Assembly: GCA_945910005.1 (NCBI GenBank)
Contig: CAMDTW010000240.1
Location: 124,001-188,000, forward strand
Source: Isoperla grammatica
Lineage: Eukaryota; Arthropoda; Insecta; Plecoptera; Perlodidae
Reading direction: 5' to 3'
DNA length: 64,000 bases
Part shown: one piece after another, positions 11,548 to 24,255 of the stretch
How positions within the stretch are numbered: position 1 is the first letter of the stretch
Layout of the letters: the number at the start of each line of letters is the position of its first letter
Notes under the pieces: generated by a model
Database searches by the model: none
What the model saw: only the letters and a program-made list of their open reading frames with translations
Told to the model about the DNA's origin: nothing
Made by a program: the position numbers and the translations under genes

Positions 11548-14500
11548 GGTTGAAACACTCAGGAATCCCAGCTGTATGCAAGATTCCTCTTAAAACTCGA
11601 AGTTTGTGGTAGATAGACTGAACTCAGCCAATTTCTATATTTTATGCATATTTTAACCAAAAACTACCAAAAACCTCAATTTATGCATTTTCATAATACT
11701 CTTTCAGAATGCACACTAACATTATTATTTTTCAACGGTTGGTGTAACTTTTAAAGTAGTTATCGAAATGTGACGAAATGGACAAATTGTGCTTATTGGA
11801 GCCTAAAACGCTCTAAAACAACGATTTGTCAACTTTGGTTGAAACCCTTAGGAATCCCAGCCGTATGCAAGATTCCTCTTAAAACTGGAAGTTTGTGGTA
11901 GATAGACTGAAATCAGCCAATTTCTATTTTTTATGCATATTTTAACCAAAAACGACGAAAAAACTCAATTTATGCATTTTCATTATACTCTTGAAGAATG
12001 CAACCTATAATTCTTATTTTTCAACGGAGGGTGTAACTTCTATAGAAGTTATCGAAATGTGACGAAATGGATAAATTGTGCTTATTGGAGCCTGAAACGC
12101 TCTAAAACAACGATTTGTCAACTTTGGTTGAAACTCTTAGGAATCCCAGCCGTATGCAAGATTCCTCTTAAAACTGGAAGTTTGTGGTAGATAGACTGAA
12201 ATCAGCCAATTTCTATTTTTTATGCATATTTTAACCAAAAGCGAAAAAAAAACTCAATTTATGCATTTTCACAATACTCTTGAAGAATAAAAACTATTAT
12301 TCTTATTTTTCAACGGAGGGTGTAACTTCTATAGAAGTTATCGAAATGTGACGAAATGGACAAATTGTGCTAATTGGAGCCTACAACGCTCTAAAACAAC
12401 GATTTGTGCAATTTGGTTGAAACCCTTAGGAATCCCAGCCGTATGCAAGATTCCTCTTAAAACTGGAAATTTGTGGTAGATAGACTAAAATCAGCCAATT
12501 TCTATATTTTATGCATATTTTAACCAAAAACGACTTAAAACCTCAATTTATGCATTTTCATAATACTCTTGAAGAATAAAAACTATAATTCTTATTTTTC
12601 AACGGAGGGTGTAACTTCTATAGAAGTTATCAAAATGTGACGAAATGGACAAATTGTGCTTATTGGAGCCTGAAACGCTCTTAAACAACGATTTCTCAAT
12701 TTTGGTTGAAACCCTTAGGAATCCCAGCCGTATGCAAGATTCCTCTTAAAACTGGAAGTTTGTGGTAGATAGACTGAAATCAGCAAATTTCTATAATTTA
12801 TGTATATTTTAACCAAAAACTACCAAAAACCTCAATTTATGCATTTTCATAATACTCTTAAAGAATAACAAATATAATTCTTATTTTTCAACGAAGGGTG
12901 TAACTTCTATAGATGTTATCGAAATGTGACAAAATGGACAAATTGTGCTTATTGGAGCCTGAATCGCTCTAAAACAACGATTTGTCAACTTTGGTTGAAA
13001 CACTTAGGAATCCCAGCTGTATGCAAGATTCCTCTTAAAACTCGAAGTTTGTGGTAGATAGACTGAACTCAGCCGATTTCTATATGTTATGCATATTTTA
13101 ACCAAAAACTACCAAAAAACTCAATTTATGCATTTTCATAATACTCTTTCAGAATGCACACTAACATTATTATTTTTCAACGGTTGGTGTAACTTCTAAA
13201 GTAGTTATCGAAATGTGACGAAATGGACAAATTGTGCTTATTGGAGCCTAAAACGCTCTAAAACAACGATTTGTCAACTTTGGTTGAAACCCTTAGGAAT
13301 CCCAGCCGTATGCAAGATGCCTCTTAAAACTGGAAGTTTGTGGTAGATAGACTAAAATCAGCCAATTTCTATTTTTTATGCATATTTTAACCAAAAACGA
13401 CGAAAAAACTCAATTTATGCATTTTCATTATAATCTTGAAGAATGCAACCTATAATTCTTATTTTTCGACGGAGGGTGTAGCTTCTATAGAATTTATCGA
13501 AATGTGACGAAATGGACAAATTGTGCTTATTGGAGCCTGAAACGCTCTTAAACAACGATTTGTGAAATTTTGTTGAAACCCTTAGGAATCCCAGCCGTAT
13601 GCAAGATTCCTCTTAAAACTGGAAGTTTGTGGTAGATAGACTAAAATCAGTTAATTTCTATATTTCATGTATATTTTCACCAAAAACGACGAAAAAACTC
13701 AATTTATGCATTTTCATTATACTCTTGAAGAATGCAGCCTATAATTCTTATTTTACAATTGAGGGTGTAACTTCTATAGAAGTTATCGAAATGTGGCGAA
13801 ATGGACAAATTGTGCTTATGGGAGCCTGAAACGCTCTAAAACAACGATTTGTCAACTTTGGTTGAAACCCTTAGGAATCCCGGCCGTATGCAAGATTCCT
13901 CTTAAAACTGGAAGTTTGTGGTAGATAGACTAAAATCAACTAATTTCTATTTTTTATGCATATTTTAACCAAAAACGACCAAAAAACTCAATTTATGCAT
14001 TTTCATAATACTCTTGAAGAATGCAAAATATAATTCTTATTTTTCAACGGAGGGTGTAACTTCTATAGAACTTATCGAAATGTGTCGAAATGGACAAATT
14101 GTGCTTATTGGAGCCTGAAACGCTCTAAAACAACGATTTGTGCAATTTGTTTGAAACCCTTAGGAATCCCAGCCGTATGCAAGATTCCTCTTAAAACTGG
14201 AAGTTTGTGGTAGATAGACTAAAATCAGCCAATTTCTATATTTTATGCATATTTTAACCAAAACCGACCAAAACCTCAATTTATGCATTTTCATAATACT
14301 CTTGAAGAATAAAAACTATAATTCTTATTTTTCAACGGAGGGTGTAACTTCTATAGAAGTTATCGAAATGTGACGAAATGGACAAATTGTGCTTATTGGA
14401 GCCTGAATCGCTCTAAAACAACGATTTGTCAACTTTGGTTGAAACACTTAGGAATCCCAGCTGTATGCAAGATTCCTCTTAAAACTCGAAGTTTGTGGTA

Positions 14501-16451
14501 GATAGACTGAACTCAGCCAATTTCTATATTTTATGCATATTTTAACCAAAAACGACCAAAAAACTCAATTTATGCATTTTCATAATACTCTTTCAGAATG
14601 CACACTAACATTATTATTTTTCAACGGTTGGTGTAACTTCTTAAGTAGTTATCGAAATGTGACGAAATGGACAAATTGTGCTAATTGGAGCCTGAAACGC
14701 TCTAAAACAACGATTTGTCATTTTTGGTTGAAACCCTTAGGAATCCCAGCCGTATGCAAGATTCCTCTTAAAACTGAAAGTTTGTGGTAGATCGACTAAA
14801 ATCAGCCAATTTCTATATTTTATGCATATTTTAACCAAAAACGACGAAAAAACTCAATTTATGCATTTTCATTATACTCTTGAAGAATGCAGCTTATAAT
14901 TCTTATTTTTCAACGGAGGGTGTAACTTCTATAGAAGTTATCGAAATGTGACGAAATGGATAAATTGTGCTTATTGGAGCCTGAAACGCTCTAAAACAAC
15001 GATTTGTCAACTTTGGTTGAAACCCTTAGGAATCCCGGCGGTATGCAAGATTCCTCTTAAAACTGGAAGTTTGTGGTAGATAGACTTAAATCAGCCAATT
15101 TCTATATTTTATGCATATTTTAACCAAAAACGACCAAAAAACTCAATTTATGCTTTTTCATAATACTCTTTCAGAATGCACACTAACATTATTATTTTTC
15201 AACGGAGGGTGTAACTTCTAAAGTAGTTATTGAAATGTGACGAAATGGACAAATTGTGCTTATTGTGAGCTGAAACGCTATAAAACAACGATTTGTCAAC
15301 TTTGGTTGAAACCCTTAGGAATCCCAGCCGTATGCAAGATTCCTCTTTAAACTGGAAGTATGTGGTAGATAGACTGAAATCATCCAATTTCTATATTTTA
15401 TCCATATTTCAACCAAAAACGACCAAAAAACTCAATTTATGCATTTTCATAATACTCTTGAAGAATGCATCCTATAATTCTTATTTTTCAACGGAGGGTG
15501 TTACTTCTATAGAAAATATCGAAATGTGACGAAATGGACAAATTGTGCTTATTGGAGCCTAAAACACTAATTTGTGCAATTTGGTTGAAACCCTTAGGAA
15601 TCCCAGCCGTATGCAAGATTCCTCTTAAAACTGGAAATTTGTGGTAGATAGACTTAAATCAGCCAATTTCTATATTTTATGCATATTTTAACCAAAAACG
15701 ACTTAAAACCTCAATTTATGCATTTTCATAATACTCTTGAAGAATAAAAACTATAATTCTTATTTTTCAACGGATTGTGTAACTTCTATAGAAGTTATCG
15801 AAATGTGACGAAATGGACAAATTGTGCTTAATGGAGCCTAAAACGCTCTAAAACAACGATTTGTCAACTTTGGTTGAAACCCTTAGGAATCCCAGCCGTA
15901 TGCAAGATTCCTCTTAAAACTGGAAGTTTGTGGTAGATAGACTGAAATCAGCCAATTTTTATTTTTTATGCATATTTTAACCAAAAACGACGAAAAAAGT
16001 CAATTTATGCATTTTCATTATACTCTTGAAGAATGCAACCTATAATTCTTATTTTTCAACGGAGGGTGTAACTTCTATAGAAGTTATCGAAATGAGACGA
16101 AATGGACAAATTGTGCTTATTGAAGCCTGAAACGCTCTAAAACAACGATTTGTGCAATTTGGTTGAAACCCTTAGGAATCCCAGCCGTATGCAAGATTCC
16201 TCTTAAAACTGGAAGTTTGTGGTAGATAGACTAAAATCAGCCAATTTCTATATTTTTTATGCATTTTTTAACTAAAAACGACGAAAAAACTCAATTTATG
16301 CTTTTTTATAATACTCTTGAAGAATAAAAACTATAATTCTTATTTTTCAACGGAGGGTGTAACTTCTATAGAAGTTATCGAAATGTGACGAAATGGACAA
16401 ATTGTGCTAATTGGAGCCTGAAACGCTCTAAAACAACGATTTGTGCAATTT
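11548..16451 (+). repeat. Left HOR block, copy 3 (17 monomers aligned to copy 1)
   Basis: This block restarts with the GAAACACTCAGG E/C monomer and keeps the same monomer order as 1 to about 4910. Shared rare markers include TTATGGGAGCC (near 2261 and 13815), GATCGACTAAAATC (near 3241 and 14790), TATCCATATTTT near the GCATCC monomer (3850 and 15401) and GGATTGTGTAAC (near 4230 and 15771). The copies then diverge: at the GGTTTAAACC monomer copy 1 continues into a C-type right half while copy 3 continues into a GACTTAAAACC B-type right half. Confidence 0.78.
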
Positions 16452-16740
16452 GGTTTAAACCCTTAGGAATCCCAGCCGTATGCAAGATTCCTCTTAAAAC
16501 TGGAAATTTGTGGTAGATAGACTAAAATCAGCCAATTTCTATATTTTATGCATATTTTAACCAAAAACGACTTAAAACCTCAATTTATGCATTTTCATAA
16601 TACTCTTGAAGAATAAAAACTATAATTCTTATTTTTCAACGGAGGGTGTAACTTCTATAGAAGTTATCGAAATGTGACGAAATGGACAAATTGTGCTTAT
16701 TGGAGCCAGAAACGTTCTTAAACAACGATTTGTCAACTTT

Positions 16741-19052
16741 AGTTGTAACCCTTAGGAATCCCAGCCGTATGCAAGATTCCTCTTAAAACTGGAAGATTGT
16801 GGTAGATTGACTGAAATCAGCCAATTTCTATAATTTATGTATATTTTAACCAAAAACGACCAAAAACCTCAATTTATGCATTTTCATAATACTCTTAAAG
16901 AATAACAAATATAATTCTTATTTTTCAACGGAGGGTGTAACTTCTATAGATGTTATCGAAATGTGACGAAATGGACAAATTGTGCTTATTGGAGCCTGAA
17001 ACGCTCTAAAACAACGATTTGTGCAATTTGGTTGAAACCCTTAGGGATCCCAGCCGTATGCAAGATTCCTCTTAAAACTGGCAGTTTGTGGTAGATAGAC
17101 TAAAATCAGCAAATTTCTATATGTTATGCATATTTTAACCAAAACCGACCAAAAACCTCAATTTATGCATTTTCATAATACTCTTGAAGAATAAAAACTA
17201 TAATTCTTTTTTTTCAACGGAGGGTGTAACTTCTATAGAAGTTATCGAAATGTGACGAAATGGACAAATTGTGCTTATTGGAGCCTGAATCGCTCTAAAA
17301 CAACGATTTGTCAACTTTGGTTGAAACACTTAGGAATCCCAGCTGTATGCAAGATTCCTCTTAAAACTCGAAGTTTAGGTAGATAGACTGAACTCAGCCA
17401 ATTTCTATATTTTATGCATATTTTAACCGAAAACGACCAAAAAACTCAATTTATGCATTTTCATAATACTCTTTCAGAATGCACACTAACATTATTATTT
17501 TTCAACGGTTGGTGTAACTTCTAAAGTAGTTATCGAAAAGTGACGAAATGGACAAATTGTGCTTATTGGAGCCTAAAACGCTCTAAAACAACGATTTGTC
17601 AACTTTGGTTGAAACCCTTAGGAATCCCAGCCGTATGCAAGATTCCTCTAAAAACTGGAAGTTTGTGGTAGATAGACTGAAATCAGCCAATTTTTATTTT
17701 TTATGCATATTTTAACCAAAAACGACGAAAAAAGTCAATTTATGCATTTTCATTATACTCTTGAAGAATGCAACCTATAATTCTTATTTTTCAACGGAGG
17801 GTGTAACTTCTATAGAAGTTATCGAAATGAGACGAAATGGACAAATTGTGCTTATTGGAGCCTGAAACGCTCTAAAACAACGATTTGTGCAATTTGGTTG
17901 AAACCCTTAGGAATCCCAGCCGTATGCAAGATTCCTCTTAAAACTGGAAGTTTGTGAAAGATAGACTAAAATCAGCCAATTTCTATTTTTTTTATGCATA
18001 TTTTAACCAAAAACGACTTAAAACCTCAATTTATGCATTTTCATAATACTCTTGAAGAATAAAAACTATAATTCTTATTTTTCAACGGAGGGTGTAACTT
18101 CTATAGAAGATATCGAAATGTGACGAAATGGACAAATTGTGCTTATTGGAGCCTGAAACGCTCTTAAACAACGATTTGTCAACTTTGATTGAAACCCTTA
18201 GGAATCCCATCCGTATGCAAGATTCCTCTTAAAACTGGAAGATTGTGGTAGATAGACTGAAATCAGCCAATTTCTATAATTTATGTATATTTTAACCAAA
18301 AACGACCAAAAACCCCAATTTATGCATTTTCATAATACTCTTAAAGAATAACAAATATAATTCTTATTTTTCAACGGAGGGTGTAACTTCTATAGATGTT
18401 ATCGAAATGTGACAAAATGGACAAATTGTGCTTATTGGAGCCTGAAACGCTCTAAAACAACGATTTGTGCAATTTGGTTGAAACCCTTAGGGATCCCAGC
18501 CGTATGCAAGATTCCTCTTAAAACTGGAAGTTTGTGGTAGATAGACTAAAATCAGCAAATTTCTATATTTTATGCATATTTTAACCAAAACCGACCAAAA
18601 ACCTCAATTTATGCATTTTCATAATACTCTTGAAGAATAAAAACTATAATTCTTTTTTTTCAACGGAGGGTGTAACTTCTTTAGAAGTTATCGAAATGTG
18701 ACGAAATGGACAAATTGTGCTTATTGGAGCCTAAATCGCTCTAAAACAACGATTTGTCAACTTTGGTTGAAACACTTAGGAATCCCAGCTGTATGCAAGA
18801 TTCCTCTTAAAACTCGAAGTTTAGGTAGATAGACTGAACTCAGCCAATTTCTATATTTTATGCATATTTTAACCGAAAACGACCAAAAAACTCAATTTAT
18901 GCATTTTCATAATACTCTTTCAGAATGCACACTAACATTATTATTTTTCAACGGTTGGTGTAACTTCTAAAGTAGTTATCGAAAAGTGACGAAATGGACC
19001 AATTGTGCTTATTGGAGCCTAAAACGCTCTAAAACAACGATTTGTCAACTTT
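16741..19052 (+). repeat. 5-monomer (~1446 bp) tandem duplication
   Basis: The order D, B(AGGGATCCC; CTTTTTTTTC), E/C, A(GAAAAAAGTC), B starts at 16741 and restarts at 18187, an offset of 1446 bp or 5x289. Rare shared variants support this: AAGTTTAGGTAG with GTG lost (17371 and 18817, offset 1446), GGGATCCC (17044 and 18490, offset 1446) and GAAAAGTGACG (near 17535 and 18981). The second copy is followed only through its E/C monomer before the order changes at 19053. Confidence 0.82.
17044..17051. other. GGGATCCC marker of one B monomer class
   Basis: This is an 8-bp palindrome containing a BamHI-type site, created by AGGGATCCC replacing AGGAATCCC. It is also at 18490, 21380, 23116, 26295, 27451, 32075 and 37568. 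Successive spacings are 1446, 2890, 1736, 3179, 1156, 4624 and 5493 bp, each within 2 bp of a whole number of monomers (5, 10, 6, 11, 4, 16 and 19). I did not see it outside 17-37.6 kb, so it marks that HOR family. Confidence 0.85.
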
Positions 19053-19341
19053 GGTTGAAACCCTTAGGAATCCCAGCCGAATGCAAGATTCCTCTTAAAA
19101 CTGGAAGTTTGTGGTAGATAGACTGAAATCAGCCAATTTCTATTTTTTATGCATATTTTAACCAAAAACGACGAAAAAACTCAATTTATGCATTTTCATT
19201 ATACTCTTGAAGAATGCAACCTATAATTCTTATTTTTCAACGGAGGGTGTAACTTCTATAGAAGTTATCGAAATGTGACGAAATGGATAAATTGTGCTTA
19301 TTGGAGCCTGAAACGCTCTAAAACAACGATTTGTCAACTTT

Positions 19342-22300
19342 GGTTGAAACTCTTAGGAATCCCAGCCGTATGCAAGATTCCTCTTAAAACTGGAAGTTTG
19401 TGGTAGATAGACTGAAATCAGCCAATTTCTATTTTTTATGCATATTTTAACCAAAAGCGAAAAAAAAACTCAATTTATGCATTTTCATTATACTCTTGAA
19501 GAATAAAAACTATAATTCTTATTTTTCAACGGAGGGTGTAACTTCTATAGAAGTTATCGAAATGTGACGAAATGGACAAATTGTGCTAATTGGAGCCTGA
19601 AACGCTCTAAAACAACGATTTGTGCAATTTGGTTGAAACCCTTAGGAATCCCAGCCGTATGCAAGATTCCTCTTAAAACTGGAAATTTGTGGTAGATAGA
19701 CTAAAATCAGCCAATTTCTATATTTTATGCATATTTTAACCAAAAACGACTTAAAACCTCAATTTATGCATTTTCATAATACTCTTGAAGAATAAAAACT
19801 ATAATTCTTATTTTTCAACGGCGGGTGTAACTTCTATAGAAGTTATCAAAATGTGACAAAATGGACAAATTGTGCTTATTGGAGCCTGAAACGCTCTTAA
19901 ACAACCATTTGTCAACTTTGGTTGAAACCCTTAGGAATCCCAGCCGTATGCAAGATTCCTCTTAAAACTGGAAGTTTGTGGTAGATAGACTGAAATCAGC
20001 AAATTTCTATAATTTATGTATATTTTAACCAAAAACGACCAAAAACCTCAATTTATGCATTTTCATAATACTCTTGAAGAATAAAAACTATAATTCTTAT
20101 TTTTGAACGGATTGTGTAACTTCTATAGAAGTTATCGAAATGTGACGAAATGGACAAATTGTGCTTATTGGAGCCTGAAACGCTCTAAAACAACGATATG
20201 TCAACTTTGGTTGAAACCCTTAGGAATCCCAGCCGTATGCAAGATTCCTCTTAAAACTGGAAGTTTGTGGTAGATAGACTGAAATCCGCCAATTTTTATT
20301 TTTTATGCATATTTTAACCAAAAACGACGAAAAAAGTCAATTTATGCATTTTCATTATACTCTTGAAGAATGCAACCTATAATTCTTATTTTTCAACTTA
20401 GGGTGTAACTTCTATAGAAGTTATCGAAATGAGACGAAATGGACAAATTGTGCTTATTGGAGCCTGAAACGCTCTAAAACAACAATTTGTGCAATTTGGT
20501 TGAAACCCTTAGGAATCCCAGCCGTATGCAAGATTCCTCTTAAAACTGGAAGTTTGTGGTAGATAGACTAAAATCAGCCAATTTCTATATTTTTTATGCA
20601 TTTTTTAACTAAAAACGACGAAAAAACTCAATTTATGCTTTTTTATAATACTCTTGAAGAATAAAAACTATAATTCTTATTTTTCAACGGAGGGTGTAAC
20701 TTCTATAGAAGTTATCGAAATGTGACGAAATGGACAAATTGTGCTAATTGGAGCCTGAAACGCTCTAAAACAACGATTTGTGCAATTTGGTTTAAACCCT
20801 TAGGAATCCCAGCCGTATGCAAGATTCCTCTTAAAACTGGAAATTTGTGGTAGATAGACTAAAATCAGCCAATTTCTATATTTTATGCATATATTAACCA
20901 AAAACGACTTGAAACCTCAATTTATGCATTTTCATAATACTCTTGAAGAATAAAAACTATAATTCTTATTTTTCAACGGAGGGTGTAACTTCTATAGAAG
21001 TTATCGAAATGTGACGAAATGGACAAATTGTGCTTATTGGAGCCTGAAACGCTCTTAAACAACGATTTGTCAACTTTGGTTGAAACCCTTAGGAATCCCA
21101 GCCGTATGCAAGATTCCTCTTAAAACTGGAAGATTGTGGTAGATAGATGAAATCAGCCAATTTCTATAATTTATGTATATTTTAACCAAAAACGACCAAA
21201 AACCTCAATTTATGCATTTTCATAATACTCTTAAAGAATAACAAATATAATTCTTATTTTTCAACGGAGGGTGTAACTTCTATAGATGTTATCGAAATGT
21301 GACGAAATGGACAAATTGTGCTTATTGGAGCCTGAAACGCTCTAAAACAACGATTTGTGCAATTTGGTTGAAACCCTTAGGGATCCCAGCCGTATGCAAG
21401 ATTCCTCTTAAAACTGGAAGTTTGTGGTAGATAGACTAAAATCAGCAAATTTCTATATTTTATGCATATTTTAACCAAAACCGACCAAAAACCTAAATTT
21501 ATGCATTTTTATAATACTCTTGAAGAATAAAAACTATAATTCTTTTTTTTCAACGGAGGGTGTAACTTCTATAGAAGTTATCGAAATGTGACGAAATGGA
21601 CAAATTGTGCTTATTGGAGCCTGAATCGCTCTAAAACAACGATTTGTCAACTTTGGTTGAAACACTTAGGAATCCCAGCTGTATGCAAGATTCCTCTTAA
21701 AACTCGAAGTTTGTGGTAGATCGACTGAACTCAGCCAATTTCTATATTTTATGCATATTTTAACCGAAAACGACCAAAAAACTCAATTTATGCATTTTCA
21801 TAATACTCTTTCAGAATGCACACTAACATTATTATTTTTCAACGGTTGGTGTAACTTCTAAAGTAGTTATCGAAATGTGACGAAATGGAAAAATTGTGCT
21901 TATTGGAGCCTAAAACGCTCTAAAACAACGATTTGTCAACTTTGGTTGAAACCCTTAGGAATCCCAGCCGTATGCAAGATTCCTCTTAAAACTGGAAGTT
22001 TGTGGTAGATAGACTGAAATCAGCCAATTTTTTTATTTTTTATGCATATTTTACCAAAACGACGAAAAAACTCAATTAATGCATTTTCATTATACTCTTG
22101 AAGAATGCAACCTATAATTCTTATTTTTCGAGGGAGGGTGTAACTTCTATAGAAGTTATCGAAATGTGACGAAATGGACAAATTGTGCTTATTGGAGCCT
22201 GAAACGCTCTAAAACAACGATTTGTGCAATTTGGTTGAAACCCTTAGGAATCCCAGCCGTATGCAAGATTCCTCTTAAAACTGGAAGTTTGTGGTAGATA

Positions 22301-24255
22301 GACTAAAATCAGCCAATTTCTATATTTTTTATGCATTTCTTAACTAAAAACGACGAAAAAACTCAATTTATGCTTTTTTATAATACTCTTGAAGAATAAA
22401 AACTATAATTCTTATTTTTCAACGGAGGGTGTTACTTCTATAGAAGTTATCGAAATGTGACGAAATGGACAAATTGTGCTAATTGGAGCCTGAAACGCTC
22501 TAAAACATCGATTTGTGCAATTTGGTTTAAACCCTTAGGAATCCCAGCCGTATGCAAGATTCCTCTTAAAACTGGAAATTTGTGGTAGATAGACTAAAAT
22601 CAGCCAATTTCTATATTTTATGCATATTTTAACCAAAAAAGACTTAAAACCTCAATTTATGCATTTTCATAATACTCTTGAAGAATAAAAACTATAATTC
22701 TTATTTTTCAACGGAGGGTGTAAATTCTATAGAAGTTATCGAAATGTGACGAAATGGACAAATTGTGCTTATTGGAGCCTGAAACGCTCTTAAACAACGA
22801 TTTGTCAACTTTGGTTGAAACCCTTAGGAATCCCAGCCGTATGCAAGATTCCTCTTAAAACTGGAAGATTGTGGTAGATCGACTGAAATCAGCCAATTTC
22901 TATAATTTATGTTTATTTTAACCAAAAACGACCAAAAACCTCAATTTATGCATTTTCATAATACTCTTAAAGAATAACAAATATAATTCTTATTTTTCAA
23001 CGGAGGGTGTAAATTCAATAGATGTTATCGAAATGTGACGAAATGGACAAATTGTGCTTATTGGAGCCTGAAACGCTCTAAAACAACGATTTGTGCAATT
23101 TGGTTGAAAGCCTTAGGGATCCCAGCCGTATGCAAGATTCCTCTTAAAACTGGAAGTTTGTGGTAGATAGACTAAAATCAGCAAATTACTATATTTTATG
23201 CATATTTTAACCAAAACCGACCAAAAACCTCAATTTATGCATTTTCATAATACTCTTGAAGAATAAAAACTATAATTCTTTTTTTTCAACGGAGGGTGTA
23301 ACTTCTATAGAAGTTATCGAAATGTGACGAAATGGACAAATTGTGCTTATTGGAGCCTGAATCGCTCTAAAACAACGATTTGTCAACTTTGGTTGAAACA
23401 CTTAGGAATCCCAGCTGTATGCAAGATTCCTCTTAAAACTCGAAGTTTGTGGTAGATAGACTGAACTCAGCCAATTTCTATATTTTATGCATATTTTAAC
23501 CGAAAACGACCAAAAAACTCAATTTATGCATTTTCATAATACTCTTTCAGAATGCACACTAACATTATTATTTTTCAACGGTTGGTGTAACTTCTAAAGT
23601 AGTTATCGAAATGTGACGAAATGGACAAATTGTGCTTATTGGAGCCTGAAACGCTCTAAAACAACGATTTGTCAACTTTGGTTGAAACCCTTAGGAATCC
23701 CAGCCGTATGCAAGATTCCTCTTAAAACTGGAAGTTTGTGGTAGATAGACTGAAATCAGCCAATTTCTATTTTTTATGCATATTTTACCAAAACGACGAA
23801 AAAACTCAATTTATGCATTTTCATTCTACTCGTGAAGAATGCAACCTATAATTCTTATTTTTCAACGGAGGGTGTAACTTCTATAGAAGTTATCGAAATG
23901 TGACGAAATGGATAAATTGTGCTTATTGGAGCCTGAAACGCTCTTAAACAACGATTTGTCAACTTTGGTTGAAACCCTTAGGAATCCCAGCCGTATGCAA
24001 GATTCCTCTTTAAACTGGAAGTTTGTGGCAGATAGACTGAAACCAGCCAATTTCTATTTTTTATGCATATTTTACCCAAAAACGACGAAAAAACTCAATT
24101 TATGCATTTTCATTATACTCTTGAAGAATGCAACCTATAATTCTTATTTTTCGAGGGAGGGTGTAACTTCTATAGAAGTTATCGAAATGTGACGAAATGG
24201 ACAAATTGTGCTTATTAAAGCCTCAATCGCTCTAAAACAACGATTTGTCAACTTT
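19342..24255 (+). repeat. Central HOR copy, 17 monomers (4914 bp)
   Basis: This unit runs from the CTCTTAGG/GCGAAAAAAAACTC B monomer at 19342 to the next one at 24256. Distinctive shared variants recur exactly 4914 bp later: GAAATCCGCC (20281 and 25195), CAACTTAGGG (near 20395 and 25309) and the E/C variant GATCGACTGAACTC (near 21720 and 26634). It contains two D, two GGGATCCC B and two E/C monomers, which suggests it was itself built by joining shorter 5-6-monomer units. Confidence 0.82.
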
